In this document: positions 1 to 7,197 of the stretch, in pieces | Numbering within the stretch: the stretch's first letter is position 1 | How the letters are laid out: each line of letters begins with the position of its first letter | The notes under the pieces: generated by a model | The model's input: only the letters and a program-made list of their open reading frames with translations | The model's database searches: none | Told to the model about the DNA's origin: nothing | Assembly (NCBI GenBank): GCA_937888775.1 | Contig: CALAQT010000221.1 | Coordinates: 1 to 8,043, forward strand | Direction of reading: 5' to 3' | Source: an uncultured Actinomycetes bacterium | GTDB lineage: Bacteria; Actinomycetota; Thermoleophilia; Solirubrobacterales; Solirubrobacteraceae | Length of the DNA: 8,043 bases | Made by a program: the position numbers and the translations under genes

Positions 1-1264
1 GGGTGAGCCCGGCCAGCGAGTTGGTCTGGTCCATGAACTGCGACAGCTGGCTGGAGCCGAAGAACTCCTTCAGCGCCGCGACGACCGGACGGATGTTGAC
101 GATCGTCTGCGGGGTGATCGTGTCGGCGTCCTCGGTCGTGAGGCGCTCGCGCACGACGCGCTCCATCCGGTAGAGGCCGATCCGGAAGGCCTCCTGGATC
201 AGCTCGCCGACGGTACGCAGTCGACGATTGCCGAAGTGCTCGTACTCGTCGAGGTGATCCTGGATCGGCTCGCGCGGCATCGAGACCGCCTCCGCCGCGT
301 AGTCCTTGATGTCGGCGTCGAGCTCCTCGGGCATCCCGAGCAGCTTCGGCAGCGAGACCAGCTCCTTGACCAGGGCGATGATGTCGTCGTGGGTCAGGGT
401 CCGGGTGTCGAGGTCGATGTCCAGACCGAGCCGCGAGTTAAGCTTGTAGCGGCCCACGCGCGTGAGGTCATAGCGCTTGGGATCGAAGAACAGCTGGTGC
501 AGCAGCGACCGTGCCGCGTCGATCGACGGCGGCTCGCCCGGGCGCTGCTTCTTGAACAGCTCGATCAGCGCGCCCTCCTCGGTCCGCGTCGCCTCGGGGT
601 CGGACTCCACCGTGTTGCGGATGTAGAGCGAGTTGCCGAACAGGGTGACGATCTCTTCGTCCGAGGCATAGCCCATCGCGCGCAGCAACACCGTGACCGG
701 GAGCTTGCGCTTGCGGTCGATGCGGACGTAGACGCGCCCCTTCTTGTCGATCTCCAACTCCAGCCAGGACCCGCGTGCGGGCATCAGGTTGGCGATGAAG
801 ACCTGCTTCTCACGGTCCTTGGGCTCCATCACGTACGCGCCCGGGGAGCGAACCAGCTGCGTCACGACGACGCGCTCGGTGCCATTGATGATGAACGTGC
901 CGCGCTCGGTCATCCACGGGAAGTCGCCCATGAACACGGACTGTTCCCGGATTTCGCCCGTCTCCCGGTTGATGAACGCGACGGTTACGGTCAGCGGTCG
1001 CGCGTAGGTCAGGTCCTTCTCACGGCACTGCTCAAGGCTGGCGACGGGCTCGTCGAAGACGAACTCTCCGAACTGCACGGCGAGGTTGCCGGTGTAGTCC
1101 TCGATCGGCGAGATGTCATCGATCGTCTCGCGCAGGCCACCGCCAACGGGGTCGGTCAGCCAGGTGAACGACTTGCGCTGAATATCAATCAGGTTGGGGA
1201 CTTCAAGGACCTTGTTCAGACGCGCGAAACTACGGCGCGTCCGGGGGGCGTGAGCGGTTGCCAA
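1..1264 (-). CDS. rpoB: DNA-directed RNA polymerase subunit beta, N-terminal 421 codons (partial)
   Basis: This is the beta subunit of RNA polymerase, which with beta-prime forms the catalytic cleft. The reading frame begins MATAHAPRTRRSFARLNKV and runs through the two lobe domains, with conserved stretches such as DISPIEDYTGNLAVQFGEF (about residues 50-68) and GTFIINGTERVVVTQLVRSP. It leaves the window in rifampicin cluster I (FFGSSQLSQFMDQTNSLAGLT, F401 to T421, where the next residue would be E. coli H526). The start is TTG at 1264-1262. It is chosen because a GAGGAG ribosome binding site lies 8 bases upstream and the N-terminus then matches the usual beta-subunit length. S512, Q513 and D516 (E. 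coli numbering) are present, so the visible part shows no classical resistance change. Alanine at position 522 is also the normal residue in Bacillus. The downstream end lies outside the window. Confidence 0.97.
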   Translation of the reverse strand, partial: MATAHAPRTRRSFARLNKVLEVPNLIDIQRKSFTWLTDPVGGGLRETIDDISPIEDYTGNLAVQFGEFVFDEPVASLEQCREKDLTYARPLTVTVAFINRETGEIREQSVFMGDFPWMTERGTFIINGTERVVVTQLVRSPGAYVMEPKDREKQVFIANLMPARGSWLELEIDKKGRVYVRIDRKRKLPVTVLLRAMGYASDEEIVTLFGNSLYIRNTVESDPEATRTEEGALIELFKKQRPGEPPSIDAARSLLHQLFFDPKRYDLTRVGRYKLNSRLGLDIDLDTRTLTHDDIIALVKELVSLPKLLGMPEELDADIKDYAAEAVSMPREPIQDHLDEYEHFGNRRLRTVGELIQEAFRIGLYRMERVVRERLTTEDADTITPQTIVNIRPVVAALKEFFGSSQLSQFMDQTNSLAGLT

Positions 1265-1272
1265 GACGGCGA

Positions 1273-1278
1273 CTCCTC
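1273..1278 (-). promoter_or_regulatory. Ribosome binding site of rpoB
   Basis: GAGGAG on the minus strand lies 8 bases before the TTG codon at 1264. It is the main local evidence that this TTG, rather than a downstream codon, starts rpoB. Confidence 0.7.
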
Positions 1279-1342
1279 GGGCGGTCGAGAGGGAGAGCTA
1301 GCGCCAACGTAAGCACAAAGCTCAGCGTGAGCGCGACCAACA

Positions 1343-1351
1343 AAGATAGCA
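1343..1351 (-). promoter_or_regulatory. Possible extended -10 promoter element for rpoB
   Basis: The minus strand reads TGTGCTATCTTTG here. This gives a TG-n-TATCTT extended -10 element about 79 bases upstream of the rpoB start codon. A weak -35 candidate (TCCACA) lies 19 bases further upstream, a longer than ideal spacing. The 246-bp gap between the FHA gene and rpoB would allow an independent rpoB promoter. The match is short and was found by eye, so this is only a candidate. Confidence 0.27.
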
Positions 1352-1510
1352 CACGGCATGGGTGCCCTGTGGAGGACCGCTCAGCTCTCACGGACCCCGC
1401 CCTCGGCGACCGCGTATGTGGCGCGGTGCCGGATGCTTCGGGCGGCTACGGCTATTGGCTGACCGCCGCAGTGTAGGGGGAAATCAGCCCCGGAGCAAGC
1501 CTGCCAGGCC

Positions 1511-2047
1511 TCAGGCCGCCCCGCCCACTAGTTGCCGGCGCGCAGCGAGCCTGCCGATCGGGATCCGGCGCAACGGCGGCGTTCGGAACGCCGGTCGGAT
1601 CTCAACGTAGCGCAGCACGACCGGACCGACGCGGAGCACGTCGCCGTCGTGCAGGCTCGCGATCTCCACTTCACGACCGTTGACGAAGGTGCCGTTGGAG
1701 CTGCGGTCGTCCAGCACGCGGATACCGTCGCTTCGCTGGGCAAGGATTGCATGCCGGCGGGAGATGCGCGGATCCGCAATCCGGATGTCCGCGGCCAGTC
1801 CGCGGCCGATGTGGGTGATCGGGCGCGACAGCGGGATCAGATGCTCGGTCCCGGCTTGCTCGACGGCCACATAACGCCCCGGCGGTGCGAGCGCCTGCGG
1901 CACCGTCCGGTTGCGGGTGCGGTGGTCGAGCAGGCCGAGCACGTCGAGGACCTCGGGTCCGTGGAGCTCGATCGCGAGCGTGGGGGGTTCGACGTGGTCC
2001 CAGGCCGGCGCGAGGGGGAAATCTGGGGGCTGCGCTTGGATGGTCAT
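1511..2047 (-). CDS. FHA domain-containing protein
   Basis: This 178-residue cytoplasmic protein has a C-terminal forkhead-associated (FHA) domain, a family that binds phosphothreonine peptides and often works with Ser/Thr kinases. The key FHA residues are visible in order: GR at 81-82, SRRH at 96-99, SSNGT at 116-120 and NG at 123-124, followed by the usual HDGDVLRVG strand-turn (133-141). The first 65 residues show no recognised domain, and no membrane segment or signal peptide is seen. The last 30 residues are rich in arginine and include RTPP (155-158), a possible phosphosite. The ATG at 2047 is chosen because it begins a plausible protein, but it lacks a clear Shine-Dalgarno. An in-frame TTG at 2131 would add 28 residues. 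It is divergent from the secreted-protein gene and lies upstream of rpoB on the same strand. Its partner is unknown. Confidence 0.85.
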   Translation of the reverse strand: MTIQAQPPDFPLAPAWDHVEPPTLAIELHGPEVLDVLGLLDHRTRNRTVPQALAPPGRYVAVEQAGTEHLIPLSRPITHIGRGLAADIRIADPRISRRHAILAQRSDGIRVLDDRSSNGTFVNGREVEIASLHDGDVLRVGPVVLRYVEIRPAFRTPPLRRIPIGRLAARRQLVGGAA

Positions 2048-2207
2048 GGCGCCAGCTAACCAGGGCTCACCAACCGCCAAGTCAGAGCGCGCGAAGAAAC
2101 CACGAAGCTCACGGACGCCAGCTTTACGCAAGCCTTGCGCGATTTTGTATCGAATGCAGGATGTCGCGCATATGTGGCGTGCACGGACGTGCGCGTGGAT
2201 CGCGACA

Positions 2208-2214
2208 GAGGGGG
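2208..2214 (+). promoter_or_regulatory. Ribosome binding site of the secreted-protein gene
   Basis: GAGGGGG lies 6 bases before the ATG at 2221. It supports that start over the much longer upstream extension of the same open frame. An out-of-frame ATG at 2216 lies too close to the G-run to compete well. Confidence 0.6.
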
Positions 2215-2220
2215 AATGGC

Positions 2221-3519
2221 ATGCATTTCGTCCGCGTCTGTGCTGTTGTCGTGTCGTTCTGCACGGCTGTGCTGCTGGCCGGGTCAGGCTCCGCGCTGGC
2301 CGGACAAAGCCCAGGTACCTACACGCTCGTCATCTCTCCGGCCTCGGTTTCTGGCGGGACATCGACGACGTTCAAGTTCGCGCTGAAGAACCTCTCGTCG
2401 AGCAGCTCACGGCTCGAGTCGGCCAACTTCATCGCGCCGGCGGGCTTTTCCCTAAGGGCGGCGGCGTTGCCTGAAGGCCAGCCTGGAACTGCGTCGTTGC
2501 TCGGCAACGTCGTCGCACTGCGCGGCCTGACGCTCAAGCCGGGGTCGGTCCTGGACGTGAGCGTAACGGCGGTGGCTGCGTGCAGGTCGGCCCTCCACAC
2601 GTGGGGCTCCGCAGCGGACACCGATTCCAATCTCACCGGCAGGCCGCTGACGCTAGGGGCGTCGCAGAGCAGCCTGACCACCACGGTCGCCGCCGCCTGC
2701 GCCCTGTCCTTCGCCACCCAGCCGCACAACGCCGTGGTGGGCCAGGACATCACCGGCAGCGCCTTCAACCCCATCGGAGCGCCTGTGACCGTGAACATCG
2801 TCAACTCGAAGGGCAACGTGGTGAGCTCGTCCTCAGCACCGGTCACGATCGCGCTGGGCAACAACCCCAGCGGCGCGACGCTCGGCGGGACCACCACCGA
2901 GGACGCGGTGAACGGCGTGGCGACGTTCAGCGACCTGAAGCTCAACCAGCCCGGCAACGGCTATACGCTGGTCGCCTCGAGCCCGAGCCTCACGGACGCC
3001 ACGTCGAATCCGTTCGACGAGGCGGACACGGTAGCCACGTGCCTGCAGGGGCAGAGCTGCTCGACCAGCTTGAGCACAAGCGTCAGTCAGCTCCAGGTAA
3101 CCGCGAATCCTGCCGCCAACCCGAACGTGAACTCAGGCACCCTGACCGAGTCCGTGGACGTGGGTACGCCGCTGACGTGTGCGGGCTACGAAGCGGTGGA
3201 CCCGAACTGGTACGAGTCCGTGATGAGCACGAGCAATCGCGTCAAGGTGATCACCTATACGCTCGACAATACGAGCCCGGAGGGGATCCAGTTCTGCTTC
3301 GGCGCACCGTACGAGTTCACGACGAGTTCGGGCGGCCCGGCGCCCGCTGGGACGTTGCCCGACGGCACGCCCGGGTTCATCGGGCTGCTGCCGTCGTGCC
3401 CGGCGAGCGGACCGTGCGTGGAGTCGATCACGAGCTCGGAAGGCAATGAGGGTGCGAACACCATCATCACCGTCCGTATTCCGGACGGGCTGCCTGGCGA
3501 TCCTTACATGCGAATGTAG
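2221..3519 (+). CDS. Secreted Ig-like domain protein of unknown function
   Basis: The gene encodes 432 residues. The N-terminus is a classical Sec signal peptide: positive R5, hydrophobic core from about 6 to 20, and an ALA|G cleavage site after residue 27. No lipobox cysteine follows, so it should be a soluble exported protein. Residues about 30-160 look like a beta-sandwich segment. Residues about 161-265 resemble bacterial Ig-like repeats (LSFATQPHNAVVGQ at the start, then GATLGGTTTEDAVNGVATFSDL and GYTLVASS). The C-terminal part (270-432) is unrecognised. The predicted mature part holds eight cysteines (121, 160, 274, 280, 320, 359, 393, 399), an even number that suits disulfides outside the cell. 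No C-terminal membrane anchor or LPXTG motif is present. The start is fixed by the signal peptide and a good ribosome binding site. It is the only plus-strand gene in the window and converges on the cyclase gene with 25 bases between stop codons. An adhesin or other surface role is possible but not shown. Confidence 0.82.
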   Translation: MHFVRVCAVVVSFCTAVLLAGSGSALAGQSPGTYTLVISPASVSGGTSTTFKFALKNLSSSSSRLESANFIAPAGFSLRAAALPEGQPGTASLLGNVVALRGLTLKPGSVLDVSVTAVAACRSALHTWGSAADTDSNLTGRPLTLGASQSSLTTTVAAACALSFATQPHNAVVGQDITGSAFNPIGAPVTVNIVNSKGNVVSSSSAPVTIALGNNPSGATLGGTTTEDAVNGVATFSDLKLNQPGNGYTLVASSPSLTDATSNPFDEADTVATCLQGQSCSTSLSTSVSQLQVTANPAANPNVNSGTLTESVDVGTPLTCAGYEAVDPNWYESVMSTSNRVKVITYTLDNTSPEGIQFCFGAPYEFTTSSGGPAPAGTLPDGTPGFIGLLPSCPASGPCVESITSSEGNEGANTIITVRIPDGLPGDPYMRM

Positions 3520-3520
3520 G
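3502..3520. terminator. Small hairpin over the stop codon between convergent genes
   Basis: TACAT (3505-3509) and ATGTA (3514-3518) form a perfect 5-bp stem with a 4-base loop. CC/GG pairs outside a single bulged T extend it to about 7 bp. It overlaps the TAG stop of the secreted-protein gene, close to the stop of the convergent cyclase gene. It lacks a T-tract on either strand, so a role in termination is only a guess. Confidence 0.2.
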
Positions 3521-3544
3521 AAGCGAGCAGAGCCCGGGCCGCCG

Positions 3545-3814
3545 TCAGCGGATGGCGACCTTGGACTCGGCGACCGATGAGGGCAGCAGCGGAGTCGGAA
3601 GCTTCTCGATCATCAGCCGTCTCAGGATCTCCCCGCGCTCGCGCGACAGGCGGGGCTCTGCCATTCCCAGTGTGCCGAGCACGTCGATCGTCGCAGCGAT
3701 GTCGTAGTCGGAGCCACGCTCGCGTGAAGCCTCGAGCGCGCTCACCAACTCCGTCTCGGCTTCACCGAGCTGCCCCAGACGAGCCAGGGCGATCCCGGAG
3801 ATGCGCTGGAGCAA
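3545..3814 (-). CDS. C-terminal TPR fragment of the cyclase/ATPase protein
   Basis: This 89-residue open stretch begins LLQRISGIALARLGQLGEAE and ends at TGA 3545-3547. It is the C-terminal end of the large signalling protein, not an independent gene. The same frame continues upstream to about 3912 with helical-repeat sequence (LIAEAEAFAGDPSRALVVA), joining the preceding fragment at its premature TGA (3904-3906). The sequence contains one clear TPR-like helix pair (ALARLGQLGEAETELVSALE). The TTG at 3814 has no convincing ribosome binding site, which also argues against separate translation. Confidence 0.6.
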   Translation of the reverse strand: MLQRISGIALARLGQLGEAETELVSALEASRERGSDYDIAATIDVLGTLGMAEPRLSRERGEILRRLMIEKLPTPLLPSSVAESKVAIR

Positions 3815-3903
3815 TGGGCGGTATTTGTCCGCTCCGTCGAGCTCTTCCCGGGCGACGACGAGCGCGCGCGACGGGTCACCCGCGAATGCCTCGGCTTCCG
3901 CGA

Positions 3904-5985
3904 TCAGGGCGGGGCGAAGTCAGCGTATGCATCGCTACTCAACCTGCGAAGGTCGGCCATCGCCGCCTCGAGCTTTGGCAGCGCTTCCCGATACTCACCA
4001 CGGCGTACCGCCAGTCGGGCGAGCAGCACGTCCACGACGGCGACGCTGTGTCGTTCCGCGGTGGCTGTCCACACGCGACGCGCTCGCTCGAGGTGCGCTG
4101 CGGCTTCGTCGAGACGCCCCTGATCGGAGAGGATCTCGCCCACGTTGCAGTCCGTGTACGCGGCATCGCCCGGCATGCCAGCCCGCTCGCTGCACTCGCC
4201 CGACCTCCGATAGAGCGCGATCGCGTCGCTCCAGCGGCCGTCCCAATATGCGAACGAGCCGAGGTTGGTCAGGACCGCGGACTCATGCTCGGGGTCTCCG
4301 AGGCGCTCGTAGATCTCCAGCGCGCGCCAGGAGTGCGTGGCATCGTCGGGGCGACCCATTTCGACCAACGCGAAGTCCAGGTTGTAACAGGCGCGAGCGA
4401 GGGCGCGCATCTCCCCAACCGACTCGGCCTCCGCGATCGCCTGGCGACACGCCGAGGCGGCTCCCGTCCACCGACCCTGCCGATTGCGGATGCCGGCGAG
4501 GTATGAGCGCATGCGCGCGCGCCAGCCTACGGCCTCGCTGCTCTCCAGCCCCTCGATGGATCGCAGCCCGCGGTTCAGCCAGCGCACGGCCGCGGTCAGG
4601 GCCTCGCTGCGCCCGGCGACGTCCGCGTGGAGGTGGCACAGCCGCGCTTGGGCGATGGGGTTATCTCGGAGCAACCGGCGCGCTTGCGTCAAAGCACGGG
4701 TAGCCGCCGCCGGCTCCCCGATGCAGCGCAGGGCGTCGCCCAGTTGCTCCCATGCATCGGCTAGTGCCGAGGCGCCCTCCGCGCCGCCGACGAGCCCACC
4801 CTCCCGTCCCGCCTCGATCGCCCGCCGATACAGACGAGCCGCGTCTGCGTGTGAGAACCGCTCAGTCGCTCGCTTGGCGCCGAGCATCGCATATCGATGC
4901 GCCCGCGGGTAATCGCCGGCGAGGGATAAGTGATGCGAGAGAACCGCTGGGTCGGCGTCGATCTCGCGCCCCTGATCGTGCTCCAGCCTCCGCCCAACCG
5001 CTGAATGCAGCTCGCGCCGCAGCTTGAACGGCAAGCTCGCGTAGGCGACCTCCTGCAACGCGGGGCGTCTGAATCTCACCTGGCCATCGCTCTCGCGCGC
5101 AAACACGCCGGAGAGCCGGTCCCAGAATCCCTCGTCGGGTGGCGGCATGTCAGGCGCCATGACGTCCGCCAAACGTCTTGGGTGAAACTTCAGGCCGAGC
5201 ACAGCCGCGCGGCGGACGACGGCACTGTCCCGCGGATCCAGTGCGTCGATGCGCGCCATGGTGGCAGCGCCGACACTGTCGGGGAGCTCATCGCGACTGC
5301 CGGCCGCGGCGGCCGCGAGCAGATCGAGCAGGAACTCGGGACTGCCGCCGGAGCGCTCGACGGCAAGCTCCACCACGTGAGGGGGCAGCTGCGTCGCTTC
5401 GGGTGTCGCCAGCGCGAGCGTTTGCACGTCCTCACGGGACAGCGGAGCCAGCTCGATCCGAGGGTGCGCGTCGTTGGCGAGGACCAGACCGCCTGCTGCG
5501 TCGCGGCGGGTCACCAGGACCACCCACGCCGAGGACTCGAGTTCGCGCGCCAGCGCATCGAACAGGGCCACGGACGCTGCGTCCATCAGGTCCGCGTGCT
5601 CGACCTCGACGACCGTCGGGACGACCAGTGCTTGGCTGAGGAAGCGAAGCACGACTTCGTGGAGCTTGGCGGGACGAGACTCCGGGGCCAGTTGCTCAAC
5701 CTCCGTCGTGGACGGGGCCTCGACGTCGAGCACGATCGCGATCAGCGCGAGCCAGGGGAGCAGATCCGGTTGGGTGCGCTCGATCTCCGCTTGAAGCCGT
5801 TCGAGGACCCCGTCCTCTGGGTCGTCCCAACCCAGGCCGAGCAGCTGACGCAGCAGGTCCCGCCAGACGGCGTAGGGCGTCTCACGGGTGTAGACCTCGC
5901 ACGTCGCGTGCAGCACCCGCATTCCCTCGCCCAGCTCGCGCGCTTCGCCCAGCAAGCGTGACTTCCCGCTGCCTGTCTCCCCCAC
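3904..5985 (-). CDS. P-loop ATPase and TPR portion of the cyclase/ATPase protein
   Basis: This frame has 693 codons. It opens right at a Walker A motif (GETGSGKS, residues 2-9), so by itself it would lack the strand that precedes the P-loop; this shows it is the middle of a larger protein. The Walker B region reads VEVEHADLMDAAS (126-138), where related ATPases usually have VEDAHWxDxAS. By hand alignment the usual aspartate is histidine 130, with aspartate at 132. VLVTRRD (156-162) fits sensor 1. Residues about 175-350 match the helical lid region of large signalling ATPases, and about 370-690 is a run of TPR-like helix pairs (for example LTNLGSFAYWDGRWSDAIAL and NVGEILSDQGRLDEAAAHL). These ATPases act as regulated switches with the TPRs as a protein-binding or sensing platform. 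The substrate and partner are unknown here. The frame ends at an early TGA caused by a one-base shift. Confidence 0.8.
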   Translation of the reverse strand: MGETGSGKSRLLGEARELGEGMRVLHATCEVYTRETPYAVWRDLLRQLLGLGWDDPEDGVLERLQAEIERTQPDLLPWLALIAIVLDVEAPSTTEVEQLAPESRPAKLHEVVLRFLSQALVVPTVVEVEHADLMDAASVALFDALARELESSAWVVLVTRRDAAGGLVLANDAHPRIELAPLSREDVQTLALATPEATQLPPHVVELAVERSGGSPEFLLDLLAAAAAGSRDELPDSVGAATMARIDALDPRDSAVVRRAAVLGLKFHPRRLADVMAPDMPPPDEGFWDRLSGVFARESDGQVRFRRPALQEVAYASLPFKLRRELHSAVGRRLEHDQGREIDADPAVLSHHLSLAGDYPRAHRYAMLGAKRATERFSHADAARLYRRAIEAGREGGLVGGAEGASALADAWEQLGDALRCIGEPAAATRALTQARRLLRDNPIAQARLCHLHADVAGRSEALTAAVRWLNRGLRSIEGLESSEAVGWRARMRSYLAGIRNRQGRWTGAASACRQAIAEAESVGEMRALARACYNLDFALVEMGRPDDATHSWRALEIYERLGDPEHESAVLTNLGSFAYWDGRWSDAIALYRRSGECSERAGMPGDAAYTDCNVGEILSDQGRLDEAAAHLERARRVWTATAERHSVAVVDVLLARLAVRRGEYREALPKLEAAMADLRRLSSDAYADFAPP

Positions 5986-5993
5986 GAGCTCGA

Positions 5994-7151
5994 TCAGCGT
6001 GCCTGAACCCCCCTCGCGTCGACGATCGCCGAGCTCAGCAGATCGAGCTCACGCTGGCGGCCGATCAGCGGCAGGGGAGGGCGAGCTGTCCCTCCCAAAC
6101 CGGCGCGAGTCACCGGGCCGACGTCCCACGCCTCGACCGGCCGCGCCTTGCCCTTGACACGAAATGGCTCCAGAGCCGTGCGGTCGAAGGTGGTCTTCGC
6201 GCGCTGCAGGCCCCCCCACGTGGCGTAGATGTGCCCGACGGGGGCCTTGCCCATCAGACGGGCCGCGAGATTCACGGTGTCGCCCATGACGGCGTACCAG
6301 CGTCGTTGAGGTGGACCGACCTCTCCCGTGAACACCGGGCCACGGTTGACGCCGACTTGGACCGGTAGTGGCGGATCGGCCTCAACAATCTGGCGCAGGG
6401 CCAGCAGCATTCGCTCTTCATCGTCTCCCACAACCCGGGGGGCGCCGGCGCTCAAGCGGATCTTGCCGCCGTTGGCGGAGATGTCCGAGTCCAGGAAGCA
6501 GACGTCGTAGCGTTCCGCGGCGTCCTGGACGAGTCGCACGAGCTGATCGAGTCGCTCGGCGGCGGCCTGCGCGCCTTGTTGCGCAAGCAGCTGATCGAGC
6601 TCCAAGAACTGAAGGAACGAGACCGCCGCGGTGCGATGCTCCGGCGCGGCATGTCCGCCCAGGAGATGCGCTCGCACCGTCGTCCACAGACAGCCGGCGA
6701 TCGCTTCGTCTGTCGGCTTGGCAAGCCCTTCCTGCGACGCCCATTCGGACGCCGAAGGTGATCGTGAGAGGAGCACACCCGCTCCGACCTGGGCGCCCAG
6801 GCAACTGCGTGGCAGCAGCTCAGCGGTTTCAGCGCTGAGCAGGATCTGTCCGGCCGAGGCCAGGCTCTCCATGGCGACAACCGTGGTCGTCGCCGAGCCC
6901 CCGATCAAGAGCTCTCGATGGGATCCGCCGACGAGGAACATCACGTAGGGCCCGCTGTGCACCCCAACAGACATCCGCAGGACGATGTCGCTTCCGCCGG
7001 CGCGGATCCGGCCAACATCGTGCAGCGTGCGCCGCATCGCGACCGCCGAGGCGCACGCCCTCAGCGCGTGCTCTTCGCCCTCGAACCACAAGAGCATCGC
7101 GTCGCCGCCGAACTTCAGCAGCGAGCCGCCGCCGACGTAGGCATCGACCAA
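5994..7151 (-). CDS. Tandem class III cyclase-domain portion of the cyclase/ATPase protein
   Basis: This frame has 385 codons. Residues 1-130 are the rest of the first cyclase homology domain: KFGGDAMLLWF (13-23) carries the second metal-binding aspartate (D17), and GVHSGP follows at 63-68. Residues about 173-345 form a second cyclase-like domain with GVNRGPVFTGEVG (267-279) and VMGDTVNLAARLM (288-300), including the N294/R298 pair used for transition-state binding in class III cyclases. In the second domain the metal aspartates are replaced (Q181, K230 by hand alignment), and in the first the N/R pair is missing. One shared active site is therefore the likely arrangement, if it is active at all. 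The end (RPPLPLIGRQRELDLL) is the usual linker into the ATPase. The frame is cut at both ends by single-base shifts (7155-7157 and 6008-6013). Confidence 0.82.
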   Translation of the reverse strand: MVDAYVGGGSLLKFGGDAMLLWFEGEEHALRACASAVAMRRTLHDVGRIRAGGSDIVLRMSVGVHSGPYVMFLVGGSHRELLIGGSATTTVVAMESLASAGQILLSAETAELLPRSCLGAQVGAGVLLSRSPSASEWASQEGLAKPTDEAIAGCLWTTVRAHLLGGHAAPEHRTAAVSFLQFLELDQLLAQQGAQAAAERLDQLVRLVQDAAERYDVCFLDSDISANGGKIRLSAGAPRVVGDDEERMLLALRQIVEADPPLPVQVGVNRGPVFTGEVGPPQRRWYAVMGDTVNLAARLMGKAPVGHIYATWGGLQRAKTTFDRTALEPFRVKGKARPVEAWDVGPVTRAGLGGTARPPLPLIGRQRELDLLSSAIVDARGVQAR

Positions 7152-7197
7152 CAGCCCGAGAAGCAGGCGTTGATCGTGTCGACCAGATGCTCGGCGC

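Noticed and set aside
236..1312. Long plus-strand open frame of 358 codons antisense to rpoB
   Set aside because: It is a GC3-driven shadow. The minus strand here encodes unmistakable RpoB, and the antisense product is Arg/Asp/Leu-rich with no recognisable domain.
1441..1491. Terminator after the FHA gene (GGGG...CCCC and GCGGC...GCCGC pairings)
   Set aside because: The stems are only 4-5 bp, with no T-tract, in high-GC sequence where such pairings are expected by chance.
2120..2155. Plus-strand promoter for the secreted-protein gene (TTTACG, 17 bases, TGTATC)
   Set aside because: The spacing is good but both hexamers match consensus poorly, and many equally weak pairs can be found in the divergent intergenic region, so it was not listed as a feature.
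1885..2220. N-terminal extension of the secreted-protein gene to an upstream start
   Set aside because: The extension overlaps the FHA gene on the other strand, is Arg/Gly-rich, and would bury the signal peptide. The ATG at 2221 has its own ribosome binding site.
5005..5961. Plus-strand open frame of 318 codons antisense to the ATPase domain
   Set aside because: It is a shadow of the P-loop ATPase coding frame; composition is Arg/Gln-rich with no motif and no supporting ribosome binding site.
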